From: a virus
DNA length: 60,804 nt
Reading direction: 5' to 3' (one strand)
IMG/VR virus record: IMGVR_UViG_3300035670_000221
Span: 1 to 60,804 of that record
The translations under genes and the position numbers were made by a program. Under the pieces are notes generated by a model, which was not told the origin of the DNA, ran no database searches, and saw nothing but the letters and a program-made list of their open reading frames with translations. This document shows positions 30,057-39,429 of this stretch, one piece after another. The stretch's first letter is position 1; every line of letters starts with the position of its first letter.

Positions 30057-30755
30057 ATGCTAGGCTACCAAATCGATATGTCAGATGTGGAAGTCTTCGT
30101 TAACCGAATGGCTTGGGAAGGTGACGCCGCAACAGCGTTATTCTTTAAGTTAGCAGAACCTATTGTTCAAGCAATAATTGTCGAAACAATAGAGGAAGTA
30201 TCTACGATAGCGGGGGATGAGGGCTTTCCGCCTGAATACTCTTCTCATTTAATTGAACAAGTTATTATAAGTTCACCTACTAGAACAGGACCGGACGGTA
30301 TAACGGTGGACTTTACTTTGCTTGGAACCTATGAGCATTACGCAATGGGTTTCCACAGGCACGCAATTAGCGATGATAATCAAAGGATTGAGTTACCTTA
30401 TGCTAACCAGCCTCTTAAGAATGACATAGATGTAAGACAAACATTTTGGGAAGATAAAGTTGCGGGTACATTCCTGTACGAAGATACTATCCAAAATAGA
30501 GTCGAGGTTTGGGCAAGCCTAGGTGTGGCCCCTGAATGGTGGGTGCTACAAAATGGATCGGACTCTGATCCCTATGTAACACCTAGACCACTAGCAGAAA
30601 TAGTTTCAAGAAAACTGGAAGGCCCACTAGCAGCACTCTATGAAGAGACTATGCAAATGGCTGTTGATAGAGCAGATCATGGATGGGCTACTACCCCAAC
30701 AGGTGGACTAAGATATAATGTTCGTGGTGCCAAGGGACAATTTGTAAAGAGGTAA
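30057..30755 (+). CDS. Neck/tail-completion protein candidate (232 aa)
   Basis: ATG 30057 with GTAGGTGATCGG upstream. Contains a conserved-looking core (EEVSTIAGDEGFPPEY, TYEHYAMGFHRHA, PEWWVLQNGSDSDPYVTPRP) and a C-terminal basic end (RYNVRGAKGQFVKR). The gene order, before the tail terminator and tail tube genes, matches HK97 gp10-like neck proteins, but length is greater than usual. Role inferred from position. Confidence 0.55.
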   Translation: MLGYQIDMSDVEVFVNRMAWEGDAATALFFKLAEPIVQAIIVETIEEVSTIAGDEGFPPEYSSHLIEQVIISSPTRTGPDGITVDFTLLGTYEHYAMGFHRHAISDDNQRIELPYANQPLKNDIDVRQTFWEDKVAGTFLYEDTIQNRVEVWASLGVAPEWWVLQNGSDSDPYVTPRPLAEIVSRKLEGPLAALYEETMQMAVDRADHGWATTPTGGLRYNVRGAKGQFVKR

Positions 30756-30759
30756 TGAT

Positions 30760-31212
30760 ATGCCAAAGAGTAAATACATGGAAAGGCGATCACTCAGAAA
30801 CGAGTTATCGACCTACCTTACAGCGCAAGGCTGGACGGGAATTAATTATGAGGAAGGTTTCCTCAAAGACGAGGCAATTGTGGTCCCATGTGTTTCGGTA
30901 CATTTTCTACCCTCTAACTTTAAGGCACTACAAATGGGGCGCGATAATTCTAATAGTATTAGACGAGTAGTACAGATAGATTGCTACATGGAAAGCGAGC
31001 CTCGCGCAGATGCAATCTCTGATGTAATTGCTGACTTCATAGAAATAACCACAGTATCTATCAAGGATCAATCTGACACCGAGATAGGTGTAATGACTTC
31101 GGAGACTGAAACAATAAGTTGGCAGACCGTGCCCCCGATATTGAACAAACCGAAGATTATTAGATGGCGAGCAATTGTTAGAGCAACATTTAATTCGTAT
31201 TATTATGAGTAG
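30760..31212 (+). CDS. Tail terminator protein candidate (150 aa)
   Basis: ATG 30760 starts four bases after the previous stop. An alpha-beta layout with VVPCVSVHFLPSNFKALQMG, RRVVQIDCYMESEPRADAIS and WRAIVRATFNSYY at the end resembles the small tail-terminator proteins that cap the tube, and the next gene is the tail tube protein, the standard order. Confidence 0.6.
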   Translation: MPKSKYMERRSLRNELSTYLTAQGWTGINYEEGFLKDEAIVVPCVSVHFLPSNFKALQMGRDNSNSIRRVVQIDCYMESEPRADAISDVIADFIEITTVSIKDQSDTEIGVMTSETETISWQTVPPILNKPKIIRWRAIVRATFNSYYYE

Positions 31213-31291
31213 TCCGACACACAAATAGGGCGGACTCTTTGGAAAAGGAAAAGGTTACATATTAATTTAATTTAAAGGAGGAAGAGTACGC

Positions 31292-32482
31292 ATGGCTAGA
31301 CGACCAAGAATTCACTCTAGAGATATTCAGCCAATGCTTGCTACACCTAAGGGACTATTAACTGTAGCCCGAGTGCAGCGATTTGATTGGCCGATGAACC
31401 TACCTACAGAAACCATTGACGAACTAGGTCGAAAACTTCATGTAGGCAAGACACAGCAAACACCAGAGGTAACAGTAACAGTTGAGGCATTCGATGTATC
31501 TCACAATACTATTGCCCACCTTACTGGTTATACCCCAGCAACATTCCCAACAGCGTCGGGTGTGTCGATTACTGATCTAAAGCAAGTCGATGTTATTGGA
31601 CAGATCAGAGATACAAGTACACTTAATATTGTTAACGCTCTTTATGTAAAGAGAGGCACAATTACAGGAATGGACGCTTCGTTTGGTGTCCGAGATAATT
31701 CAACAATCACATATACTATATCATCAAACAGTAAGAAAGAATTTAAGAATCCTGTTTACTATGAGCAGTTTACATTAGCATCAGGTAATGCAACAGTTTC
31801 GCTATCGCAGACACCTGTGTTCCTACCAGTAACATCAGGATATGTTGCAGGAGCATATAAGACTTCTACAGCAGGAGTTGGACTATACCTAGACGAGTAT
31901 ACAGACTTTAATATAACAGGCTCTAACTTAACATTCACAGGCACAGGAACAGCGACCGGAGATGTTGTTTGGGTTACATACACAAGCACAGCACCTAAGC
32001 AGTTTAATGCGCTAAACGATACAGATGCAGCAGCAATTCAGGGCAAGTATGTTCCGCTACAGATTTCGGTAAGTACAATTCCGAGAGCGCAGAGCGCAAC
32101 AATTAGACTTGCTTATGATATTGAAACACTATACGAACTAGGTGGACTAGGAAAGCCAATCGGAAATGAATTGGGCGTACCAAATGTTACCGGCGATGTT
32201 AGTGTTCTAAAAACAGACAACGAGTTAGTTAATCTTTTAACGGGTCAGGCAGCAGATGCCCCTGAGACAGATATCGAATATGCAAAGAACAATTTGCCTC
32301 TTAAGATTTCTCTCAAAGACCCAAGAGATACAGCCAAGATACTTCTTACTTACTATGTGCCATCGATTACGATCACAAGTGAAGGAGATTCGTCAACAGT
32401 TAACCAGTCAGTAACAGAGACATTTGCATGGGAGTCAACAACGGGCGACCTATACATTGCATCTGGTGCTGGACCTTGGTGA
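31292..32482 (+). CDS. Major tail tube protein (396 aa)
   Basis: AAAGGAGGAAGAG precedes ATG 31292, a strong site. The protein is beta-rich and Thr/Ser-rich, with VARVQRFDWPMNLPTETIDELG early, as in tube proteins, and a long C-terminal extension that may carry an Ig-like decoration. The terminator after it and its place before the tail chaperones fit an abundantly made tube protein. No sheath gene is seen, so the tail is noncontractile. Confidence 0.75.
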   Translation: MARRPRIHSRDIQPMLATPKGLLTVARVQRFDWPMNLPTETIDELGRKLHVGKTQQTPEVTVTVEAFDVSHNTIAHLTGYTPATFPTASGVSITDLKQVDVIGQIRDTSTLNIVNALYVKRGTITGMDASFGVRDNSTITYTISSNSKKEFKNPVYYEQFTLASGNATVSLSQTPVFLPVTSGYVAGAYKTSTAGVGLYLDEYTDFNITGSNLTFTGTGTATGDVVWVTYTSTAPKQFNALNDTDAAAIQGKYVPLQISVSTIPRAQSATIRLAYDIETLYELGGLGKPIGNELGVPNVTGDVSVLKTDNELVNLLTGQAADAPETDIEYAKNNLPLKISLKDPRDTAKILLTYYVPSITITSEGDSSTVNQSVTETFAWESTTGDLYIASGAGPW

Positions 32483-32526
32483 AATTAAATTGCGTTAATT
32501 GGGAAGTTTAATTACTTAAACTCTAA

Positions 32527-32572
32527 AGGGGAGCAGGGCAGTAATGTCCCTGCTCCCCTATTATTTTAATTA
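32527..32572 (+). terminator. Terminator after the tail tube gene
   Basis: AGGGGAGCAGGG (32527-32538) pairs perfectly with CCCTGCTCCCCT (32548-32559) and is followed by ATTATTTTAATT. It should reduce transcription of the tail chaperone and tape measure genes relative to the tube protein. Confidence 0.85.
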
Positions 32573-32582
32573 GGAGAAGGAA

Positions 32583-33293
32583 ATGGTATCGATACTAGAT
32601 TTATTTAAATATAAGAAGCCAGTAGAAATAAAGGACGAGAAGGGCGAAGTAGTTGCGACGGTTTGGGTTAGGGTATTAGGAGATTGGGACTTAGACCAAG
32701 CCTATCGGGCTGGGCGCATTAAGTCTTCAAAGGTCAGAAAAGAATTACGCGATACCTCGTCAGATGAATACTTCGCAGAGATAGCAATCATTGAAGAGGG
32801 ATCAACCGAAGACCTGACTGCCTTAGTCAAGCAGTCAAAGCAGACAGACTTTTATGCTATGGCCCAATCTGCAATTGATAGAGAGGACATACCAAAGATC
32901 GAGGATTTTGCAGTCGATCCAGATGCTCCAACGCTAGAGGAACAGGAGCGCAAGGATATTGATGAGTTAGATCGAGAATTAAAATACCAGCAGAAGATAA
33001 AGGATTTTGTTGATACAAAAAATCTCGAGCTAGACGAGCAACTTAAGCAATTAGGTAGAGAGGAATTAGTTGAGGCCGCAAAGAAAGCACTTACAGACCT
33101 ACGGGCATTAAGTGCATTCATTGATGAAGTGTTGGACCAGAAGGTATTTAGGGGCACTTACACAGACAAGGAATGCAAGAACCGGGCCTTTAAGGAATAT
33201 GAAGATTACTTAAATGAACACGGACTAGTAAAGAATCAACTACGAACAGCCTACCAAAGCCTGGAGTTAAACCCCGAAGATATAAAAAACTAG
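32583..33293 (+). CDS. Tail assembly chaperone, G-type short product (236 aa)
   Basis: ATG 32583 with TTAGGAGAAGG. Acidic, mostly helical protein (TLEEQERKDIDELDRELKYQ, then ELDEQLKQLGREELVEAAKK), located between tail tube and tape measure, the position of tail assembly chaperones. These cytoplasmic proteins bind the tape measure before tube polymerisation. A slippery heptamer overlaps the last codons, so some ribosomes shift by -1 into the next frame and make the longer form. Confidence 0.8.
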   Translation: MVSILDLFKYKKPVEIKDEKGEVVATVWVRVLGDWDLDQAYRAGRIKSSKVRKELRDTSSDEYFAEIAIIEEGSTEDLTALVKQSKQTDFYAMAQSAIDREDIPKIEDFAVDPDAPTLEEQERKDIDELDRELKYQQKIKDFVDTKNLELDEQLKQLGREELVEAAKKALTDLRALSAFIDEVLDQKVFRGTYTDKECKNRAFKEYEDYLNEHGLVKNQLRTAYQSLELNPEDIKN

Positions 33294-33329
33294 CAGAGGG
33301 TGGCTTGGCAGGAATGGCCTTAGCCGCCC
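33284..33329 (+). promoter_or_regulatory. Programmed -1 ribosomal frameshift signal
   Basis: Slippery A AAA AAC (33284-33290) in the zero frame, a seven-base spacer including the TAG stop, and a stem GGGTGGC (33298-33304) pairing with GCCGCCC (33323-33329), seven pairs, enclosing a GGC/GCC inner pair set. This matches the known layout of -1 frameshift sites in tail chaperone genes. Confidence 0.85.
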
Positions 33330-33583
33330 ACAAGCAAACAGGGCTACCCTTCGCAGAAGATATAGAGATAACGGCTGACCTCCCACACACTATATCCTAC
33401 TTGATAATGTATGCGGCTAAGTTGGAATCGTTCAACGAATTAACAGAAGATAAGAAGCCGCCGCGAGGTATTTGGGATAAACCCTATAAGTTAAAGGAAT
33501 TTTTCGATGAAGTATTTAAGACTGATAGTAATAAGGATCGTGAATCTTTATCTATTCAGTTTAACCCGGAGGAAGTGGAATAG
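33290..33583 (+). CDS. Tail assembly chaperone, T-domain reached by -1 frameshift (about 97 residues)
   Basis: The -1 frame is open from the slippery site to 33583. After the shift it reads LAEGGLAGMALAAHKQTGLP and so on, giving a ~333-residue fusion with the upstream product. The internal ATG at 33305 has no good ribosome site and sits in the hairpin, so independent initiation is unlikely. The domain contains FAEDIEITADLPHTISYLIM and an acidic C terminus. It is equivalent to the GT protein of lambda-like phages, which links the chaperone to the tape measure. Confidence 0.8.
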   Translation, partial: LAEGGLAGMALAAHKQTGLPFAEDIEITADLPHTISYLIMYAAKLESFNELTEDKKPPRGIWDKPYKLKEFFDEVFKTDSNKDRESLSIQFNPEEVE

Positions 33584-33586
33584 CCG

Positions 33587-36500
33587 ATGCCTGATGTAGT
33601 CTTTCGTATACGGTCAGAAGGAGATATTAAACAATTTTTAGGCAGTATTCAAAGTAGTGCCGATTCTTATATATCTCGTACAAATAGACAACTAGAGCAA
33701 TTATTTACTGGCCGTATGGGTAATATCTTCACGGGCGGTTTTGGTAATCAGGGTTCAGGATTTGGTAGATATGTCGATGGGTTTAAAGCGGTAGGTCCAG
33801 CCGTTAGGTCAGCATCTCTTGAAATAGATAGTTTTAATAATAGATTAAAAGCTGTAGCTGAAACTGGAGTACGGCTAAGTAACGGAGAATTTATTCCTAC
33901 AGGAAAAATTGAAACTTTTACCGGTAATGCGAAAGGTTATATCGATTCCCTAGAAAAGATAGCACAAGCAGAAACAAATTTAGCAAATACAAGAGCGTTT
34001 AATAAGCGTCAACAAACTAGGCTATCTGATACTTTAACTAGCACTACTGCTTCTGAAAGAGCAAGAATATCTCAACCTTTTAATACACAGATAGCAGAAT
34101 ATTCTGCTAATAGAGATATGTACTCTGCTGAACATCAGCGTCTTAAGGCTATGGTAGATGCTTATAAAAAGTTTGGCGCTCAAGTTCCCTCAGTTATTAA
34201 TTCAGAATATCAGCGAGTAACTAGGGCCATGAATGCCCAGGGGGCTTCTATTGCTAACGCTGGCAGAAGGATGCAAGCCGCTTTAGCTGCTGGGCTTAAT
34301 CCTACTAATAACCCTCAAATAGCGGGGGCATTAAGTAAATTAACGGCTTTCGGGCAAACAGCAGCGGAATCTGAAAGAGCTGCTGTATCAAGTTTACAGG
34401 CCGCTAGAGTTGCCTCTGCACAACAAATGAATGCTGTTCCCCCTGTTCCAGCTAATATAAAAGCTACTCTTGATTCCTCTACTCAACTTAAAAATATGCT
34501 ACTTAAAGCAGGACTCGGTGGCGGGCTTGGTACGGATACGCCTGGATTTGCTAAAGCAGTACAAGGCGCTAACTTTAGTGCCCCTTATCTTGATCTTGTA
34601 AAGGGCGTTACTAGGGTTAGTGGAGAATTTGAGACTGCTACCGGAAAAGCTGTAAGATTTGGTGCAGAGATAGATAAGAATGGAAAAGTATTAACACGCT
34701 TTGGTGGGCAACTATCAGGTGTCGGTAACTTCCTACGAATGATCCAGCGAGACTTTGTAAAAGTTATCGAGTGGACAGTTGCTACAACCGTAGTCTTCGC
34801 ATCGATGGGCGCAGCAATAAATACAATAAAGCAAATCAATGAAGTAGATAAACTATTACAGAGATTTGCTATTACTGCACAGATGACAGCCGAAGAGACT
34901 AGAGGTTACTTCTCAGAGTTAGCAAAGATTGCTTATCAGACAGCAACCCCTCTAAATGAAATGATCAAGGTTGCAGACGATATGGCTCTAGCGACTAGAA
35001 AGGCTGGACAAACTACACAAGAATGGACCCGACAAATTAGTGAGATGGGTAATGCCGTAGGCATTCTAACTAACATTGCGGGCATGGAGACTTCCCAAGC
35101 AGCAGATACATTAACTGCTACCATGAAACAATTAGGTGTCAGTACATCTGACCTTGTTCCTATCTTGAATAAGGTTTCTGCTGTAGCCGGTGGGCAGCAG
35201 CAAGCAATCTCTGATGTTATCAGAGGTCTAGCAGTAATGGCCGAAGCAGGAAAACAGGCTGGATTAACAATTGATCAGCAAATTGCTACTGTTCAAACTT
35301 TATCTCAGGTAACATCTAAATCCTCTGCCGAAGTTGCTACGGCATTTAAGAACCTAGTCGGATCAATTGACTCCCCAGGCTCTATTAAAATTCTAAGTGA
35401 GTTTGGTATTCAGGTACGGGACGCAGAAGGAAATGCCAGAAACTTCTTACAAATTTATAAGGATATTCAGGATGCAATGGATCAGGGTATTATTCCAGAA
35501 GGACGAATGAAAGAAGTTATCCGAGGAATATCTGGTGGTCCACGACGAGCGCCCGATGCTGCGGCGTTACTAAGTAATGTTAATACGATCTTTGAAGTAG
35601 AGGCTCAATCAGTTAATGCTGCTAATGAAGCATTACTAGCCAACGCCAAGATACTTGATACTAACAGCGCCAAGATTACCCAGTTACAGGTTAAACTAGA
35701 TGAGCTTGCATTTGAGAAGTTTGCTACAGTTATTAGAGAGAGCGTGGGCGATCTAGCAGGTATTTTTAAATCTATTCTAGATATTATTGGGGCAATTCCT
35801 AATGAGTGGCTTAAGTGGGGAGTACAAGTACTAGCCTTTATTGGAATTATAAAGGCCGTTAGTCTAGTTGCTAAGGGAATACAGGCTATAATTGCTTCGT
35901 TTGCTGGATTAATAGGCGCATCTGTTGTTCAAGCAAAAGCATTAGCAGGAGCATTGAACGGTACTGCCGCTGCTGCACGGGCTACTCAAGCGGGCCTAGG
36001 AGGGGGCGGAACTGGACCATTTGGATATGGGCCGCCAGCACCTAATCCTGCGGCGGGAGCAGCAGCAGGAGGACTATTTGCAAGGCTTAAAGATTTTGCA
36101 AAGGCCCCCGGATTAGGAGCAAGCGTTGGAACATTAGGAGTAGGGGCATTACTTGGAGCAGGGGTATCAGCGGCCTCGGGCGGGGATATATTTGAAACAA
36201 TAGGTAGCGGACTATCGGGTGCAGGAATGACTGCACTAGTTGCCCCGTTACCTATACCTCATATAAAAGCTTTAGGCGCAGCAGCACTTGCTTTAGGGAC
36301 GGCGTTACAATTTGTAGGAAATACTACAAAAGAGAATAAAAATGAATTAAACTCAAATACTGAGGCAGTATTAAATGCTGCAACAGCATATACAGAAGCC
36401 GACGCCACAATAAAGTCTTTAACAGAAACTCAGGCTAAACTAATAGATCAAACAAATTTCTTACGCAATGATAAAACAGAAGAAGGAATGAATGCTAGAA

Positions 36501-38620
36501 TAGATGCTCAAAATAAATTGGCAGAAGTTACTGCTAATTTATTCTCAGCTAATGAGCAGTTATTAAAGAGTTATCAAGATTTAGATTCAGCAATTGCTCA
36601 ATCAAATGACGGGGCGCTTAAAGATATTAAAAGTGCATGGATAGATGCTGCTAGAAATGGTCTAGCAAGTGCTGAACAAATTAAAAAGATACAGAATGAG
36701 TTAGAGTTACTTTATTTAAAGCAAGCATATCCTGATCAATACATAGCAAAGCCCGGTAATGCTATAATTAGACCTCCAATGTCTACCGAAGGTGGAACAA
36801 TTGGCTCTGCGCTTTCTAATCGTGTTCCTGCGGATGGAAGATACGCGCCGGGATTAGCCGGGCAATCTGTCTATAAAGAAATAGATGCTGCCAAACTAAA
36901 TGTAGATGAATTTAAGAAATATTTTAAAGAAACAGAAACAGGACTTAAGTTTACAGCAGATATGCCCAAAAATCTTCAAACAAGTCTTGCATTGTACGGT
37001 TTAGTAGCAGAGATAGGTAAGACTAATGCCGAAGAAGCAGACAAATTTGCCAAGGCATTAGAAGAAGCCGGAATATATATGGATAACCTTAGCGCAGGAT
37101 TGCTAGGGTACCAACAACTTCAAGCTACTCTAAATTCTCAGTTAACTCTTGGAATGATTACCCCTGAACAGAAAGCAAATGCTGAGAAACAATATAGAGC
37201 AGCACTATCAGCGTCTTCGCAATTAGGTACTATTAATTATGCGCCCGGTCGTTATGGTTATGAGCAAAGACAGAAAGATGCTAGTACTCTTAACAAAATA
37301 GCGCAAGACCCTAAGATGGTATTCTCTCCAAATACTAAACCTTATAATGATTTATTAAGCGTTGTGTCTAAGTTGCGTCCCGAGCTTAAGGATATGCCTT
37401 GGGATGAAGCAGCCCAAGCATTACAGAAGATGGGGTTCCATATTGCTTATACAGCGGATGCTGCTAGTAGTGCTTACAACGAGCTTGATAAATATGCAGA
37501 ATCGATAGAATCTATTGAGGCTGCTGCGGCTGGTTCAACTCAAACAATTGCAGATATGTCGTTAGCACTATATGAATCTTATATTAATGGAGAATTAACT
37601 TCTAAAGAATACGAAAATTTAGACTCTAGACTAAAAAATATAGGAGATTCTGCTCAAACAGCATATGAAGCTTTAGCAAATCATCCTAATTTCGTAGAAG
37701 AGGTTGCTAGCGGAAACGAGCAATGGGACGCAATGATCAAGCATCTAGAAAAAATTCCTGGCTTGGAAAATGCTTCCTCATTAAGTCTTGAAGAATTAAT
37801 TGGTAAGGTTAGAGATTATGGAGCAAGGCAAGATAATACAAATCAGCAAGCCAGCACATGGGCAGCTTTACTTATATGGATTGGTCAAATTATAAATGCT
37901 TTACCTGATTATAAAGTAACTACCTATGAAGTAAGAACAGTATACACTCAGGGTAATAAGCCAGCATTTAGAATTGTTGGTGGAAAGAAAGTGCCAATAA
38001 ATGCTGGTAGGGGAGCAGCATATGGTGGACCTACTACTACTACTTCTGGTGGTTCTTCTACCTTTAAGCCCCCACCATTTCCAGATTTTAATCTTGGAAT
38101 AGGGGGCGCTGGTGGCGGCTCTAGTGGTGGCGGTGGCGGAAGTAGTGCCCGACGAGGCTCAGTTGATATGCCAGAGGAATTCGCTGGCGATCCTAAGTAC
38201 TGGGCTAAGAAGGCTGTTGCTTGGGCTAGAAAATATCAGAACGCTATCCCCGGTGAGAGGGCTGAACACGCTAGAGACTTAGTAGCCATCATGAATGGCA
38301 ACAATAGAATTCTACTACAGCGAGGAATCAGCGAAGAGTATCTACGAAAGGCCATGCAGGAGTTATCAGATCAAATTAAGAAGCAGAATGAATTACTTCT
38401 TAAAGCAGATACCATGCGCAGAATTCGTGTAGGTAGTGGAGACTTTGCAGCCATTGCCAATGTACCGATGAATAGTAAGTCAGGCATCAGCGTGGGTGGA
38501 CCGGGACAACCAATTAATATTAACTTGAACATCAACGGTCAGGTTATGACGCCCGCACAGTTTACTCAACTTGCTAACGCAGTAGCGGCGCAAATCAAGA
38601 AGAGTTATCAAAACTCGTAA
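33587..38620 (+). CDS. Tape measure protein (1677 aa)
   Basis: ATG 33587 after GGAGGAAGTGG. Very long, Ala/Gln-rich, mostly helical, with internal hydrophobic segments (WTVATTVVFASMGAA at ~residue 395; WLKWGVQVLAFIGIIKAV at ~745; LGVGALLGAGVSAASGG at ~855), a hallmark of tape measures that span the host membrane during ejection. At ~0.15 nm per residue the tail would be near 250 nm (inference). The C-terminal end carries a Gly-rich linker. It sits between the chaperones and distal tail protein. Confidence 0.9.
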   Translation: MPDVVFRIRSEGDIKQFLGSIQSSADSYISRTNRQLEQLFTGRMGNIFTGGFGNQGSGFGRYVDGFKAVGPAVRSASLEIDSFNNRLKAVAETGVRLSNGEFIPTGKIETFTGNAKGYIDSLEKIAQAETNLANTRAFNKRQQTRLSDTLTSTTASERARISQPFNTQIAEYSANRDMYSAEHQRLKAMVDAYKKFGAQVPSVINSEYQRVTRAMNAQGASIANAGRRMQAALAAGLNPTNNPQIAGALSKLTAFGQTAAESERAAVSSLQAARVASAQQMNAVPPVPANIKATLDSSTQLKNMLLKAGLGGGLGTDTPGFAKAVQGANFSAPYLDLVKGVTRVSGEFETATGKAVRFGAEIDKNGKVLTRFGGQLSGVGNFLRMIQRDFVKVIEWTVATTVVFASMGAAINTIKQINEVDKLLQRFAITAQMTAEETRGYFSELAKIAYQTATPLNEMIKVADDMALATRKAGQTTQEWTRQISEMGNAVGILTNIAGMETSQAADTLTATMKQLGVSTSDLVPILNKVSAVAGGQQQAISDVIRGLAVMAEAGKQAGLTIDQQIATVQTLSQVTSKSSAEVATAFKNLVGSIDSPGSIKILSEFGIQVRDAEGNARNFLQIYKDIQDAMDQGIIPEGRMKEVIRGISGGPRRAPDAAALLSNVNTIFEVEAQSVNAANEALLANAKILDTNSAKITQLQVKLDELAFEKFATVIRESVGDLAGIFKSILDIIGAIPNEWLKWGVQVLAFIGIIKAVSLVAKGIQAIIASFAGLIGASVVQAKALAGALNGTAAAARATQAGLGGGGTGPFGYGPPAPNPAAGAAAGGLFARLKDFAKAPGLGASVGTLGVGALLGAGVSAASGGDIFETIGSGLSGAGMTALVAPLPIPHIKALGAAALALGTALQFVGNTTKENKNELNSNTEAVLNAATAYTEADATIKSLTETQAKLIDQTNFLRNDKTEEGMNARIDAQNKLAEVTANLFSANEQLLKSYQDLDSAIAQSNDGALKDIKSAWIDAARNGLASAEQIKKIQNELELLYLKQAYPDQYIAKPGNAIIRPPMSTEGGTIGSALSNRVPADGRYAPGLAGQSVYKEIDAAKLNVDEFKKYFKETETGLKFTADMPKNLQTSLALYGLVAEIGKTNAEEADKFAKALEEAGIYMDNLSAGLLGYQQLQATLNSQLTLGMITPEQKANAEKQYRAALSASSQLGTINYAPGRYGYEQRQKDASTLNKIAQDPKMVFSPNTKPYNDLLSVVSKLRPELKDMPWDEAAQALQKMGFHIAYTADAASSAYNELDKYAESIESIEAAAAGSTQTIADMSLALYESYINGELTSKEYENLDSRLKNIGDSAQTAYEALANHPNFVEEVASGNEQWDAMIKHLEKIPGLENASSLSLEELIGKVRDYGARQDNTNQQASTWAALLIWIGQIINALPDYKVTTYEVRTVYTQGNKPAFRIVGGKKVPINAGRGAAYGGPTTTTSGGSSTFKPPPFPDFNLGIGGAGGGSSGGGGGSSARRGSVDMPEEFAGDPKYWAKKAVAWARKYQNAIPGERAEHARDLVAIMNGNNRILLQRGISEEYLRKAMQELSDQIKKQNELLLKADTMRRIRVGSGDFAAIANVPMNSKSGISVGGPGQPININLNINGQVMTPAQFTQLANAVAAQIKKSYQNS

Positions 38621-38632
38621 GGGGGGATAGAG

Positions 38633-39391
38633 ATGCCAACACCAGCGTACTTAGTAAAATATAATAACTATACCCTCCCAGGATTTGCACAGAGGGAATC
38701 GTTTGATTCAGTTACCAACATTGCCGACCACTATGCAGCCTATGTCGATGGATCATTGTCCGAAGATTTAGGGCTGGCAAATAAACAATTGACGGTAGGC
38801 ATGAAAGTTTGGGAGCAGGATTATATGACCTGTAAGGATCAAGTACAACTTGCTGCTACTATGGTGAGAAGTACGAAAGCCTTTGCTCCCCTTTATGTAG
38901 GCTATACAGATAAGCATTACATGGCTATGGGTAAGTCAGTAACTACGGAGAAGGATGCTGGTACTTCGGTACGCACTCTTGATTACGAGGTTCAGTTTGA
39001 ATGTAAACCGTGGCTGCAAAGTGATACTACCCATGTACTACATTACGGTGCTGTAACTGATCCTGTTACCATTACAACAGATGTAGTAGGGAGAACCATC
39101 GCTAATGGTGGGTGGACTCCAACAACACTTTATATATCCGGCGAAAATATTACTGTAAGTGGATATACATCTACAGGGGAGTTTACTGGCTTTATATCAA
39201 TATCTGGACAAGTTGCTCAATATGGAATATTCTCAGAAGATTTTGTGGCTATCAACGCCTCTGGTGTTAATGTAATAACAGAGATTATGCCGGTAGATTT
39301 TAGATTATATGTTGGGCCGGGAAAAACTTCCTTCTATATAACGGGCGCAGTATGGGCTAGATTAGAATATAACGATAGGTGGTATATCTAA
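38633..39391 (+). CDS. Distal tail protein (252 aa)
   Basis: ATG 38633 with AAGGGGGGATAG. The start (PAYLVKYNNYTLPGFAQRESF), VKVWEQDYM-like VGMKVWEQDYMTCKDQV, LDYEVQFECKPWL and a C-terminal galectin-like beta half (LYVGPGKTSFYITGAV) fit distal tail proteins that form the hexameric ring at the tail tip, to which adhesion proteins attach. A second copy of this protein makes up the last 250 residues of the 2787-residue gene downstream. Confidence 0.8.
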   Translation: MPTPAYLVKYNNYTLPGFAQRESFDSVTNIADHYAAYVDGSLSEDLGLANKQLTVGMKVWEQDYMTCKDQVQLAATMVRSTKAFAPLYVGYTDKHYMAMGKSVTTEKDAGTSVRTLDYEVQFECKPWLQSDTTHVLHYGAVTDPVTITTDVVGRTIANGGWTPTTLYISGENITVSGYTSTGEFTGFISISGQVAQYGIFSEDFVAINASGVNVITEIMPVDFRLYVGPGKTSFYITGAVWARLEYNDRWYI

Positions 39392-39429
39392 TACAATAGG
39401 GAATCTCAAATACAATTGAGGGGATGGAA

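Noticed and set aside
31207-31240. Terminator between the tail terminator and tail tube genes
   Set aside because: AGTCCG and CGGACT can pair, but the loop is 14 bases and only TTT follows, so it is too weak to call.
31292-32482. Contractile tail sheath protein
   Set aside because: Only one tube-like gene precedes the chaperones, and no sheath motifs or baseplate wedge genes follow; a distal tail plus Tal arrangement is typical of siphoviruses.
33305-33583. Independent gene starting at ATG 33305
   Set aside because: The ATG is inside the frameshift hairpin with no good ribosome site, and the slippery heptamer explains expression better.
39424-39429. ATG 39424 as start of the giant fusion fibre
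   Set aside because: It directly touches the GAGGGG ribosome site; ATG 39430 has normal spacing. The difference is two residues.
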